From Deroplatys truncata (lineage: Eukaryota > Arthropoda > Insecta > Mantodea > Mantidae): 64,000 nt of DNA. Under the pieces are notes generated by a model. The model saw only the letters and a program-made list of their open reading frames with translations. It did no database searches and was not told where the DNA came from. Location: positions 63,142,039 to 63,206,038 of the forward strand of contig CM060976.1 of NCBI GenBank assembly GCA_030765065.1, written 5' to 3'. Positions 33,946 through 48,900 of the stretch are shown in pieces (the stretch's first letter is position 1; each line of letters opens with the position of its first letter). Made by a program: the position numbers and the translations under genes.

Positions 33946-36900
33946 GTAAGTGTACTTAAAGCAACATCAATATAATTTACACAATGTGAGAAAACTTATA
34001 TCTGCATAAATAATACAATTAAGTTCTTATCATCGTTTAATGAGTGGTGGGTGATGTTCTTGGCGATTTTTGACGGTCGAGGCTAAAAGCTGAGTGAGTG
34101 AATGAATAAATGGATGCATTTGTTTGGACCTAAACAGCTGCCTGCGTCCAACAGCCCGCCCGTCCCTTTTAGAATACAGGAGGTCAATAAGCAAAGAGAA
34201 AAATAGAAAATGTAATACAATATAAGATCTTAGACAAGAGGATTTCAGATCAGATCACAAATCAAGAGGAAAATTACTGACATGCATGGAGGGATAAATT
34301 CTAATAAATGGATAAAATAAGTAAATAGAATAGTATACAAAATCTCACAAGCATCTAAGAGAACTTCTCTTTTTCACACTCTCTCATTAGCTCTTTCAGA
34401 ACTGAGTTTGCCGTAAGTAGAGATTTTCATACTTTGTCCCGCTTTTTTCTTCGTGACAACGCGCCGGGCCTAACCATAGCTCTCTATCCGATACAGGAAA
34501 GGGTCGTCGTAAATCCTTTAACCTCCATCCAAGTACATAGAATGTTCTTCCTCCTCCATCCAAGTACATAGAATGTTCTTCCCCCTCATAGATCGGACAG
34601 ATTCTCGAACCATTTCTATCCTAATTATCCACCATTCACCAAACCTAAGCCACGCGAGTACATGTTTAACGAATGTGGCTTCTTGATTTTATGTAGTTCT
34701 CCTAACACACTCCTCAGATTTTAGACCCGGATTATCTATCAGTGAAATCTTCTCCATTCATTATGCAATCGTTTGTCGCCTGTCGATACTTCAAGCGATC
34801 CTTAACCTGATTCCTCACACTCCTATTCCCTGTCCCGCTGTACATATGTAATCCATCCGTATAATTTTTCTAGGTCATTCTTTAGTCCCCCGTGTCAAAT
34901 TCCCTCCCATTTTTCGCTGTTCAATTTAGATATTGCTATAACTAAAGATTTTATAAAAAGGGAGAAACTGGGACGACCAAAAATTTATTATTAACTCAAT
35001 CACTTTACATATTAAAGTGATTTTTTATACCAGTAGGACTAACGCATACAGCTGCCATATTGGATGGTTGATTGCATTACACTCAATGAAAAGTTGCAAG
35101 AAGCAATATTACTCTTGCGAGGTAGAAGAATATATCGGATTCTAAATTTAGAGTAATTAAGTAATGAATGTATCGTATTTACACTTGCAATGTAAATTTG
35201 AGGTAGAAATTTGTGTACATTTAAGATAGGCGTTTGACGGCAAATAAAACCAAGTCTCATTCTGAGAGCTTTTCATTGTTACCCAAAAGTTCAGTAAAAA
35301 TCCTTGAGAGACGGTTGCAAGTTAATAGTGTGGTTTTATAAAACGCGTAGAAGTATTATAAACACAACGAGATCAAGGAAATCTTAAGATAATTTTATAT
35401 TTTATTTTTATTAAATATTTTGAGGAGCTATTACGTTATTGTTCCGGGTGATTGGGTGCAAAGCTTGCTTTTGACATTTGTTATCCAAGTCACTTCAGAC
35501 TTCTTTTGACGATTTTAGAATAAAACGCTTGATCCTTGTAGTAATCTCATACCTAAGTTAGCCCTTTACCATTCAGCTTAAACAGATTTTTTCATTTTGT
35601 TGCACAGTAAGAGTTAAAAAGCTGCTTATTTAAAGTTATGGCATACTGTCCATTAATCGACAAATTAATTTGTTTCAGAATGTTATGCTAATGGAAGATA
35701 CTACAGCTATGGCGAGACTGCGAAAATCAACTGTAATGTGTGGTAAGTTCCTCATTTACATAGAATGCTGTTTTCTACAACCGATATTTTTTGTGTTGTT
35801 TCATTTGTATAAGCATCTTTAATTTCTGTGCTCATACCGGGGGCTTTGCATATATAAATAACTTGTGATATTAGTAACTCGTTGACTATAAACTCTATGG
35901 AGGATAGGGAATAATACTCAGAAAAGAAAATTCCCACCACCCCAACAGGGAATCCAACCCGGGACCTCCGGGTTGAGAAGCAGAACGCTACTCGACCATA
36001 GAGGCAGTCAAGTCTTTCTGGTCCGGTATCTCAATGGTATAAATATCATGAACAAAACCTGACTATGATAGACCATAAATCAACACCCTGACAATGAGTA
36101 AGAGATATCTCCTCTTTCACAAACGATACAATTCCAAAAAAAAATATTTTGACTTCATTAATAAAACTTCAACCAGGTGAGATATATAAGCTCATTAACA
36201 AACAAGAATGTTTACTGCAATGACTCCTTTAAATATTATTGTGGATCTTAAAGACGTAGTTAAATAAATAAATGGCTCCAACCGATATTGATATTTTACT
36301 TATTTAAGAATCTGACCCGAAATGGGTTTGCCATAAAGACACAGAATAACATTAACATAAAAAATTCTTAACAGGAAATATTCATTAAAATAGGTTCATT
36401 AAGCAGAATATAAAGGTTATATAATAGTTGTCCTTCTTGAAAAAAGTTATAAATTGAATATAATTTAAATATGAAAATAGATGCAGTAAATAGGAGCAGA
36501 ATTGGTAACTTCTAATACCATATAAAGTGTTTCGAAGAATTCCAACTGAATACTTTACGAGGCGTGTTCTTAAAGTAAGTATCGATAATTTTTGAACAAT
36601 AACAGGACATCATTTTTCAAAATAATTTTTCAAAATCGCACTGCTTTTCCACATAGTCACCGCCGTTATTGCACTTGTCGTAATGCAAAACCAGTTTTTG
36701 TATGCCTTCGTCAAAGAATAATGCGCCTGTCTGCAGTTCTTGTTTCACATCATTATCGTTAAAATGTTTTCCACCAAAGAATTTCTTCAGATGAAAATCG
36801 CTTGGTGCCAAATCCGGACTGTATGGAGGGTGGTCGAATGTTCCCAACCAAATGATGCGATCAGATCTTGAGTTTGTTTGGCTGTGTGCAGCCGGCATTG

Positions 36901-39900
36901 TCACTCATTATTGTTTCCTCATAAACCTCACACAACTGGCGATGAATGTTTGCTGCGTAACATTTCTCGCATTCAAAATACGAATCACCAATCTGACTTC
37001 ACAGTAGGTGGATCTTAGATTGTTTTGAACATTTGGAAAACCTCTAAACAACAGGCAAACCCAGCGTAACGATCGCTCACAGCTGCGTCTGGCTTCCTAA
37101 TGAATGGAGGAAATGATCACGCATGCTCCAATCGCGACTGCAGCGGCAAAATATTAAAACGGTACTTACTTTAAAAACACGCCTCATATAATTTAGATTC
37201 CAATGTTAGTCTATAATCGCTTATCAATTTTGTAGGAGACTCTCCATTTAACAAAAAATATTGAAACGGCACTACGTATCCGAAAAAAGACCAGTAAGTT
37301 TAATGTAATTAAGGCTGCATTTGTTTAGAAAATATGGTATTAGGTTCATATATACTTTTCTTTTCTTCGTCAACTTCCTAAGGCTGAGTATTTGATACTT
37401 CAAATGTTATGGTTGAATCAATAATTTCAGCTTGAGCTTTTGAACGGTTAATTGCTATGATGTCAATTCGAAGACTACTACCATGTCAGAAGGCAGTGAA
37501 CCTCTTTATGAACCTCCAGACCTTTAATTTGGAGAGCGTTTGCCAGCAGTACAGTGTTATGTCTCTTGATTCTCAGTAGTTCTCCCCTAGGACAACTTCC
37601 CAGCACGTGCGGAGGGGTTTCATACTCCTTTCAGCCATGTCTGCAATGGTTTATGCCGCTGGCGCACCAGGAGAGGGATCATAGCATTCATTTAACATGT
37701 CTTTCCATTCGGAAATTGACAGACCTTCCTTATTCGTCACTCAAGAATTTGCAGATGTTACTTCACAAAAAAGTTCTACTCCATCACCTTTGTGAGGATA
37801 GGCGCACCATGCTGGGAACGCACCCCGTAATTGGGGCAAAACTCTCACGAAATGTTGAAATCGGATATATGATGAATCTGGATTAACAGAACGCTGACGC
37901 CTCACAGCATAAAATATTTAAGCTATCCGAATTGACGTCGCCTTAAGATCCTATATGGAATGTTTCTGCGCTGGTCGAATTCGCGACGAGTCATTGTTAT
38001 TGGTGCATAGGAAGCAACTTCACCACTAGCCAGGCAATCATGCTGAGATACTTACCGACATTTGTAGACCTTTAGGCTGGAATAAAAGGACCCACGGCAT
38101 GGGCAGAAGCGTTATCCGGAGTATTCATTGCCACATCCCTTACGCTCTTTCCCTAGAGATGCACGCTCTCTGGCGAGTACTCTAACCCCAAGTTACACCA
38201 CCCGTGTAGCAGCCATATTTCCGGGATCGTTATAACTTGGGGAAGAGAAACTCCGGATAACACTCCTGCCCATACCTTGGGCTCTTTTGTTCTAGCCTAA
38301 GGGCCTACGGCCCAGTAAGTACCCCAGCTTGTTACATACCTGGCAAATGGCAAGTTGTTTCTTATGCACCAATTACAAAAACACTCGTCGCGAATTCGAC
38401 CAGCGCAGAAACGCCATAGACCAGCGTATCTGGTCTTGAGGTGGTATCCCTTTGTGACCTCCATTCGGTCAGCTTAAATCTCTTGCACTGTGAGACGTCA
38501 GCGTTTTGTTAATATATTCACCGCATATCCTTATTTCAACATTTCGCGAGTATTGCCTCACTACGATCCTAGGGTTCTTTCTCGGCCCTGGGGCACTACA
38601 ATATGTAGCCATATTAACTATGACTTCAATTCAAAATTCATTGCCTCATAGATAAAAAAGAAAGACTCGCTTTTTGTTGCTTGTCATAATCTTTATACAT
38701 TTGAACAACTATCAAACCAGTTTTGGGATAAAAAAAACTCGTGCTTCCATTCGCTGAGGTGGTGGTGGTGGTGATGGTGATGATGATGACGGCGGCGGCG
38801 GGGGTGGTAGCATTGGAGGTAGCGGTAGTGCCAATTACAGACTTTTTCCAGGAAATGTGCCCTGGTAAGCTCGCTAAGGGATTTCTTAAAACATTAACAC
38901 GTTTGTGAATTTGCCTTATCCAGTTTTATTTCACAAATACAAAATAAGAAAGGACGAGATAGCATTCAAATGTTGCTTGAATGAGCTTTCGCGAAGAGTC
39001 TTTGGAAGAGGGACTGCTCCGTTCAGATATCGACACGCTCAAACATCTGTGTTGGAATATCCAATAAATGCTCTCGAATCTCGTGAACGTTATTGTGGAG
39101 TTAAGTAAACTTGCAGCGATTCATTTGGAAACTCCTCAAAAATAAAAAACAAAAATATAACATTGTCTGCATGTTTCTAGAGACTATTTCTATAGGTACG
39201 TTTTGTATAATACATTACTGCCTGTTCCCAAAGTAACTTTGGCATGAGCTTTTGGTAATAGAAAAGGCGAAATACCGAAAGCAAGTACAGTGCATTCAGG
39301 TTTATATAATTAGAACAAAGGATTGAGGTTTATCTTTAGGAAACACAAAAGTTAAGCAATGTGATTTACAATAAAGAAGTAGTTGAAACATAAACACTCC
39401 GAACGAGGAGAGTGTAGTTGTGAGCCGGAGCGCTTCGCCCCAATCACATCTTCTAGCCTATCTGCTTACACCCAGAGGACTCACTGACCCGTTTCATTTA
39501 CATATTCCGGTTCTCCTTAATATGTTGATTATAGCATAATGAACTTCAATATATTACTTGTAAGTGTAATAGTCTGCAGGACCCCAAGAAATGTGTCGTT
39601 TTACTTATGCATTTCTAGTCAGACCACTTCTCCAGTACTTAATAGTTGTTGAGGTAATATGAGAATAATCTGGAAAAGAATAAATGTATTTTTGGTGTAA
39701 GGCAGAGACGATATGGGCATCATTTTTCATACTTGTTTACATTCAAAGTACATTCTTATTTATTAGTTTCCGATTTTAATCGAAATCACAGCAAGGAAAG
39801 CTTTCCCAGCTTTGTCCACACTTTCGTGTAGTCTCGAACAGAACTCTACAGATTCATGCTTTTCGTGAGTTAACATAATCATAAAATCATAACCGCGAGA

Positions 39901-42900
39901 TGGTGACAATGACGTTCAACTTTCAGCAAATGCCAGCAAGTTGGAGAACAGGTGGAGCTGTTGTGTGAGCGGAATGACTGCATGGTTGAACCAGAGCTCA
40001 TCTCAGATGTTAATTCCGGAAGAGAGCGTCTAGCATGGAGAGCAGGCAACTACTCTGCCTTCTGGGGACGTAAATTGGAAGAGGGCATCTCTCTGAGACT
40101 GGGAACTCTACAACCCCATAGGGCGGTAAGTCATAGCTTATAGATTTACGTATCTTTCCTTTAATATCTATAACAGCGTCACCAACTCCTTGAATTTGTG
40201 TTAGAGCAAGCAGGCTTGCTCCGTGCACTGCAGTAGGTAAACACGTGACATCAGAGACGGGCTTCTGACAGTGTTATTGGGTCTCTCGTTCCTTTGTAAT
40301 GCTTAAATCATTAAGTAAGTTGTAGTTTGCTTGAATTGTGTTAGATACCAATTAATTACCAAGATGCCTGTCCATATTCACTGCTATAAATGTGAAAGTT
40401 TTTCGTTATGAATTACTGTTAGCTTTAAAGTGCGTTTACAGTGGTATTGACCAAGTTAAGCAGCTTGTTTAACTACGTTAATACTGAAACTGCCGTTATG
40501 TTTTGCAGTTTATGTTACGACTACCAACCCTTTGAAAATAGCATGTTTTCATATCAGAAATATAAATACTAATGAAAAAGACATTATAATAGAACAATTA
40601 TTCCAACCAATCATGAACCTACAATAGGTATATTAACCTATGAGTGGATTACGTATTTGAAACGCAAAATATTGCATACTGCTACTGCACTGAACGAATT
40701 ATCTGTTCTGCTTTTCGCGTAGTTGAAGGTCACGCAGTAAGTGATTCAGCGGGAGCAACGAGCAAGGTTTGATTTATTCAAGGAGCAACCAGTGGTGACA
40801 CCTGATCTATAAGGTGTTAGCAAAGGGAGGAAGGTGTGCGATTAAGAGCAATGCAGGTTAATGTGATATTAAATGATGTGACTTGCACAGGCAAAAGAAT
40901 ATAGAGCTATTGTAAGTATGCACATATAAGGAAGGGAACGGTTTCTTGAGAAGAGCTTTGGGTGAGGTTCTGACTTACTTCTCATTACTGTGCTGTACTT
41001 TTTTCTGCTGTTTACTTATGAGTCAATGTACACTACAGCAACAGCATAGTTCAGGTTCGTTAAACTTACAAGAAAACGCACTGTTTTTTTCGGACAATAA
41101 ATGACAACGCAATCAAAATTCTACCGGTATAGTAGCCACGAGTTCTGAAGAAATGATTTAAGAATAACTACGTTTCTCAAAAGGAAATGAATTAGATTTG
41201 TCCTGTATAAACAGAGGGATAATCTCTACGTCAGTGAATCATAGGGTAAGGGAAGATGATCGTCCTAATATGAAAATTAAACACTGATAAACGTATAATT
41301 TAACATGCCACTCAAACTTAGACTATGAAAATAATAACGATCTACAATCACTTAGAAAACCTCGTAAACCTAAAAATATAAACTTTTAAAATTATTTTAC
41401 AATATAAGTTAGTAATTTATGGAATACAAAGACACGCAATGTTACAGGTGAAGAGTTTGAGGCCAGTGACACCGGTGTACGACCCTCGCCGTCTGCCACG
41501 TGGTTTCGATGCTCGTACCAAATGGCGTGGATTGGTGGAAGGTGTCAAGGATCAAGGATGGTGCGGTGCTTCCTGGGCTATTTCCACAACATCGGTAGCA
41601 TCTGACCGTTATGCCATCATGTCAAGAGGACTAGAGAAAGTGCAGCTTTCAGTGCAGCATCTTTTAGCCTGCAACAACCGTGGACAGCAGGGTTGCAAGG
41701 GTGGAAACCTAGATCGCGCGTGGTTGTTCCTGCGCAGGCGTGGGTGAGTTTTGAATTGAAGTCTACAGAAAGTTACATGAATAGAGTAATATAATCTAAA
41801 TCCATTAGTTCGCAGTTTGCCTGTTACCACCCTTTTCGCAGCTAAACATGCACGCGATTACTTCTCATGGCAATTAATGGGTTTTTCTAGACATCAACAG
41901 AGCCTTTGACTCCGGTTGGAATGAGGGTTTGTCTACAAGCTTGTTTTTGACAACTTGATTAATTTTAATTTCTTATACTTGGATTCATAACACTTCGGAG
42001 TGTTTTCTGTACAGTGGCATATTATTCCAGCGCTCCATGCTTTCCCCTTGCCTCTTCAGTGTTTACTCTGTGGATATACTACGTCTACGAGTTTCACAGC
42101 ACAATATTCGACGACACTGCTATAATCGATGTCAATCGCTTTACTGGATATAAAAACAATTGATTGTCCTTCCCAGTACTTACATTGCCTTTCTGGGAGG
42201 CTAAAGCATTGAGGCTAACCCAGAAAAGCTTTGCCTCAAACATACTGCTCACCTGCCAGAAAACTACAGCATTAAATAATTAACGCTGCTCACTGAAAGT
42301 GGTGTGGTACACAAGGGCTAATCTTCAGGGGTCAAGGGGAGATGTCTACGGGGTCTAGAACTGTAAGTAAACTAGAATAGCCTAATTATAAAATATTAGG
42401 GTATCTGATATATCACTTAACCATGACAGAGTATGTTGTGCTATTCTTCTAAATGCATGTGTCCCCAATATCCCAACACTAAATTTTTATTTTGACTACT
42501 GCAGAGGGGAGCATCTGGAACTTTGTGACGAAAGGGAACTATCCGCCATGCTGTATCAGAGGCCTCAGAATTTATATGAACAAACCTGCGCACATGTAAT
42601 ATGCTGTGTAGCCAGGTGCAAAAACCGAGCACACCCACGCACTCTTCAATATACTTAGTTCTCTACATCTGAAGTTAACTGTTAAAGAATGTCGTTACCT
42701 TGAAATTAATTACAAATTATATCAGAAACAGAAAGCAAATGTTGCATAAGTTGTGAACTTTTAATCTGTTGAATTTGCTGTCACTGTTGACCATTCTGCT
42801 GAGCTATTTTATAACATGACAGTAATAATGTTTGTTCGCTATGCACAATATTATCATTGATTGTACACAAAACAAATGAAAATGCTCTGTTAATGCTGCC

Positions 42901-45900
42901 ATAGTTGAACTCTGGAAGCAGATCACGTTTTCTGACTTAGGTTCTACAATGAAATTATTTGTTGAAATTGTTTTTATTCTCTGAATTCCTTTTGTGTCTC
43001 AGTGCCTTGCTATAAATTATTCAAAATACTTATGAGAATACTAACACTTAAACAGTATTTCCCATAAAATATTATTTCATTATGCAGTTTTCACTATAAG
43101 AAGATTTAGTAATTGTCTAACATACCTCATATCATACTCATTTTCCCCCTGGCATAATTGTCATCATGATGTCTTTCAGATGGCTAGAGTTAGATTAAAA
43201 TAGAACATCGTTTATATATTTTTGATAAAAATGTTTCTGTAATTATGAGATTCGCTTTATAAAGGAATGAATTGCATTTATTGCTAAATATCAACATGGA
43301 GGGGGAGGGAGAGATGAAGTGAGAGGAGAACCAGGAGTGACGACATAGTAATGACAGGGTCCCTACAGTTTCCAGATAGATGCCCCGGCAGTCGGGGGCT
43401 CCGCCCCACATAGGGCTCAACGCCCCCCGTGGGGGCGGTCCTTATACCGCGGCAACCAGCCGAAGGACGGAGAAAGTTCACAGAGAGCATCCTTTTTCTC
43501 TGACACGCTGCACTGAAACACCATCGCCGACACTTCCAACCCTGAAACAATCAAACGGGGTGAGGGATGAATGAAATGATTGATGGAACGAAATGGGAGA
43601 CAGGAAATTCGGGGGATGAAAGAAACCACTCCAGAATTCGCCCAACGACCCGGGAAAACGCACAAAAATCCCATGTGTCAGAGTGGATCGAACCCGAGAC
43701 CTCCCGAATGCGAGTCACAGACTTTACCCCTTGAGCCATTCCGCTCAGTAACATCAACATAGTTCCAGAAATCCACAAATTAGTTGAACAAAATTTCATA
43801 CCAGTACTCACTATTAATTGCTTATTTGAAACAGTTACACAATTTTTTCAAAAACAGAAACTGTTTTCTACTTCATAAGGACTTAAAATGTATCACAGTT
43901 ATTTTGGCATAAAATCACATCACGTCTAGAAACTTCACAACAGGAACACAACTTTGATTTGGGCCTTTTTTTCATAGAGAATTTTAATAAACATGCATTT
44001 TCCATATGATAAAAATACTAAATAATGTATTAGACATGCCCCGAACATAATTATTAAACCTTTTATAAAACTTTTTCTAGATTAAGATGTAGCAAGCAAT
44101 TGAGTCAACACTTACAAAATTAATACAGTGTATTAGCTTGGAATTATTTCTTTTTTCTCTCCCCTAAAAATTATCAACCTATTACAAAAGAAATGTCATA
44201 AAAACAACAGTGATATTAATACATTATAAAATATAAATAAATCAGATACGCTATACTTGAAAAATGACCAGAACTACCTGTAGAATCATAAAATCACTGT
44301 GGTTATATAGTGGAAGTGTATATGTCTTTGGAACGCTTAGTGAGAAAATATGTCTCTGTGTTCACAACTATTCAAGCCAACAAGGTGCAAATATGACATT
44401 ACATAATGTGAGTAATAACTAAAAAGTAAACTAGAGGGAAGATACCTAATGTCACTTGCTGAGAAACAATGGAATAAAGACAGAGATAGGAATTTAGTGG
44501 ATACCAGGATACGTGTTAAGTGAGAAACTCTTTTGCTGACATTTTATCCATAGTTATTTTGCATCTTGTAGGTTTATAATTTGCCAACTATTCCATTACA
44601 GTGTCGTCGATGAAGACTGCTACCCATATACAGCTGGTTCAGGTAGCCCAGGAAGATGCCGAATTCCCAAGAAAGCCAATCTTATTACTGCAAGATGCAA
44701 TCCCCCATCACCACAGACTCCCTACAGATCTGATCTCTACAAAGTTGGTCCAGCATATCGTCTTGGATCTGAACAGGACATAATGTATGAAATAATGGAG
44801 TCTGGACCTGTACAAGGTAAATACATTTTTTACACTGCGTGCAAAATAAAGCGTATTTTACTTGGGAGGACAAAATAAACCTTGAAAAAATTAATCCACA
44901 TTTAGTGACCAAACAAAAAAAGGACAGCATTGGAAGATGTGTATAAATGTTACGAGAACTTCTAGAAACGAATGACGTATTAGGCTTAGGAATTCTTAAG
45001 CAGCTGGCATAAGGTTGTCTACACTCAAACCATGTATCAATACAAAGAATGTTAACAGCAGCGGCCAAGGGTCACTGACAGGCAGGTAAACACGGTCTGG
45101 TGAGTGCTGTCAGCAAATGCCACAAGACTGCACTAGGGAGGGAGAGGTTTGTTACCTGCGACGTCCCTGCCAGTTCAATAACAGTTCAACTTGATTTCCT
45201 TTCGTCCTGGCTTTAATGCTTAAAAATTCCTATGTCTGGGCATAGGATATACAGAAGGTCTTACATACTCATGTTTTTAATAAATGACCTTAACCATGTT
45301 TGCTTATGTTCTTGGAAAGTGACAATATACATTTATTTTGCAGCCCAGTGTACATACACTAATACTTTTAACAAGATAAACAAAGTAACAGCTACCTTTG
45401 TTTCCCAAGAATAAATAAAGTTTTATTTTCTCTACTGTTCAGGTACCTTAAGTAGAGAAAGTATTTAATTCCAACCAAAAACCTGAAACTGATATTTTAC
45501 CACAAATACACATTTTGAGGTCCTCTGTACCCTAAATAATCACTTTTAGAAAACGAACACAATACCTCACAAATGAAAAATTGGAAAAATATCAAGGTTT
45601 ATGCTTTAGGCAAAGCATTTCAAGGAATTTCCTATATCTACAACAAACTTTTACTTAAATTTTCGTTAAATTTTGTGTTTCCAAAACTGCCTCTAACAAT
45701 TCTGATTAAAATATCATGTTTAATATATTAGCATTATGAACAAAATGTATATTTTGACTTTTCTGTAAAAAGACCTTAAATATTCTTCATTTTTAGCATA
45801 TTTTCTACAACTGGGAAACTATAAAAGGTACACAAAATCCTTCTATGGCAAAAACATAGAGCTCATTAAAATACCTTTTTCATGGCATTAATCATTTCCA

Positions 45901-48900
45901 AAATATTTGATATTTTATACTTGAATTTTTCAGTATTTAAATCACTAAGCTTCAGAATTTTGTAGGTAATTTCTTAGTTTGCATATCAAAGTCTACTTTT
46001 ATAAATAGTTTGTTCTCCCAGCCTCGTGCATGTTCTTGTGTATCTACAACAAAATCCATGTTCAAACCATTCCTAGTGATTTTATCATTATTAACATGAA
46101 ATAAATAAGATTTCACGAATCACTTGTACAGTAGGTAGAGAAATACATGTGATTGTTACACAACGGTCTTTTACGTTATGTGCCCAGCATGATGAATGAG
46201 ATGAATGAAAAATATGGTGTAAATAATGTATTGTGTATTTGTGGATATCGTTCAGCATGCATAATTCCAGAAATATACAAAGCTGCCTTTGGACCATGTG
46301 GAGGTAATGGTATAAGACAATGGAAAGTCTCACCAGGGTGCTCAAGAAAGGCTTTCGTCCACTACGTGTTATTATAAGCGTTTCGTGCCATTTACCCTCG
46401 CCATTCATTGGTTTTCTTGTCTCTTCTTTTCCTGCCAATTTCATTCATGAGCCCCTTCTCGCCCACCATGTCTGTCGGCCTTCCTTATATGCGGAACCAT
46501 CACATATTGGTCTACGTAAAGTGTTTGACCTCCCCCCCCCCGTCCGTTTCCTTACAATCCTTCGTTGTGTTCAGCCAATTGCAGTGGCGGCTTTTAAAAT
46601 GCCTGATGTAACACTTCGCACCTTTCATTTTAACTTTATGTGCCGATACACAAAGAACTGGCTTAAGTCTACCCGTAATTATCACGTCTCTTTTATAGTC
46701 CTCAGTCCATCGCGAAAAAGATTTTTGCAACACACAAAACACTGTTATTTTGCGGATTCCTTGCAAGTCGCCAGTGGTTTAAATGTTTTTAAGACATAAA
46801 CTTATTGTTGATTCTTTAATTTACACTAGCCAACTTTCAAGACCATAAACACAACGGCAATAATCGCTACGTACAGATTGTTTTCGCACATAAACTGAAC
46901 TGACACTGATGACTGAAGTAGCTCAGTCCTTTGAAAGGTGATTTGAGAGAGAAAACATTCCGTTACCCTCAAGTTTATAAAAGATTTCACAGGTGTCAAT
47001 TACCACCGAATAGCTTACAAGGGGCCTTTCTGCTCCAAAAAATCCAGGATTTTAGCTTCACCGTAGCCTCGAAGCAGGTAGTTTGTGGGAGTACGCAGCA
47101 CTCATAACAGCCCAAGCTTGGTTTAGTTGTCATGGTAACCAGCCATAAAAGTCAACTGAAAATCCGAGAGCCAAGAGTAGTTGCATCAGCCCTCTATATC
47201 TGCTAATGGACCTTGCGGCTCCCCCATTTCGCTCGCTTACAACCCATTTTCCTTATTCCCTGCTACTGCCGCGGCAACGCTTCGTAATGGGCGATTTTCA
47301 CTCTTAAAGTAGTGATTCGTATTATTACGTTCCTTTTTGTGAGTAGTGCAATGTCTAACCATAACATTTTTAAGTTGAGATAAAATTATATACGAATGGA
47401 CCTAATTAGAAAACAGCTGAAGTGACACTTCACTAGCTTCACCTGGGGAAACGCCCCTGGCCGATTGACTCCATAATTGGTTATCCCCAGCATCTGGGTC
47501 CCACCAAAGTAGGACTTCACTCTATCGGTTGTTTAACAGCAATCCCACGATAAAGCCTTTGCATGAACTGTTGATTCCCGATGTCACTTTGCTGGAAGGT
47601 GTGTCTTTAGTGTGACACTGGTGTCGAGCACACCACGCACCCAAAACGAGGAACGCCTGAAGTCGGAGGCGGTTGCTGCTTTAGGATTTCCTAGTTATGG
47701 AGACACTAGTTACTGCTGTTAAAGTATGTGCGCTACTATACAATGAATCTCTTCTTGAGAATATTTCAGAATCCCTGATGAGCTTACTGGAGGGCCCCGT
47801 TTTCCACCTTATTCAATTCGTGTCGAGAAGTATAGCATCCTCGTCTCCTCGGCGGCGTAGTCAAAACCCGCCTTTTTCACGATGTGTCGTACGAAGAGCT
47901 GCGGGGTTCGGAACAAGGGGTTGCATCCGTGGACAGTTAAGAAGCAAAGCACGACGACATAATGTCGTAGTTGCTACCCTTACCTTGTTCCTTATATTTG
48001 AAGGCGTAGAGCTGTCTCAAGGACTAAATCGGCGAAAGCCCTGTCTACCACGCCCAATGCGATGTTAAACGCCAAAGTATGAATAAACTGCATCACATGC
48101 CCTGTAGCGTATCCCATACTATGGTACCCGGCCTTTAAGTAGCGAATGTCACCATTATTGCTTTGATGGTTACTGTTAACACCCTATATAAAAACCTTCG
48201 TGGCGGGTTTCAGTTCTTCCAGCTGTCACCCGGATTTTCATTCATTGGGCCCCATTTATGGAAGCGATTTTATGTCAACAAAGAATGACACGACAGAATT
48301 TTTAATGTTCAATTTAATCATGCGACGTGACTGTCGTAGTCGCATTGTGTGCTGTTGGGAAAACAGTTCTACCGCCCTGTTTACACATTTTGATTGACAG
48401 CTAGGTAATATGGATCTGTGTCTGTTGTACTATTGCTACAAACTCTTAATTCGAAAAAAGACGAAAACGACATTGGAATGTACATCCAATAAACACAACA
48501 AGATTTGTGGACAGTACATTTAGGAACTTGTATGGGAAATTGAGAGAAGATGGCGACAAATTGTAATTTTCCAAGGGCATCCCAAATTGAACTCCCACAC
48601 GAATTTTTTGTATAAAATGTTCCGTATTCTTACTTGATGAAAGTCTGAACGATGAAAATCAGATCACTCTCACAATACGTGAAAGCACAAAACACACTGA
48701 AAACTGCAGTTCTGGGTTCCCTAAACTGCCAGTGCTGACAAGACTGTCTCCCTCACAATGCTGCAATGCGACTTGCATAAACAGGTGCATATACACCCAC
48801 GTATTTGAGGCCATGTGACTGCCGCGTGCGTCGCGCGAACTGAAAGACCACGCGACGTGTTTCTGTATTCGCGTAACACAGAATCTTGCGCGACTGTCAC

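Noticed and set aside
43190..43811. Cluster of overlapping frames on both strands
   Set aside because: GC-rich S1 SINE copy 10; not protein coding.
44828..44885. Transposon end next to exon 5 (cactgcgtgcaaaataaagc)
   Set aside because: Looks like a Tc1-type terminus but no partner end was found, so it is not listed as an element.
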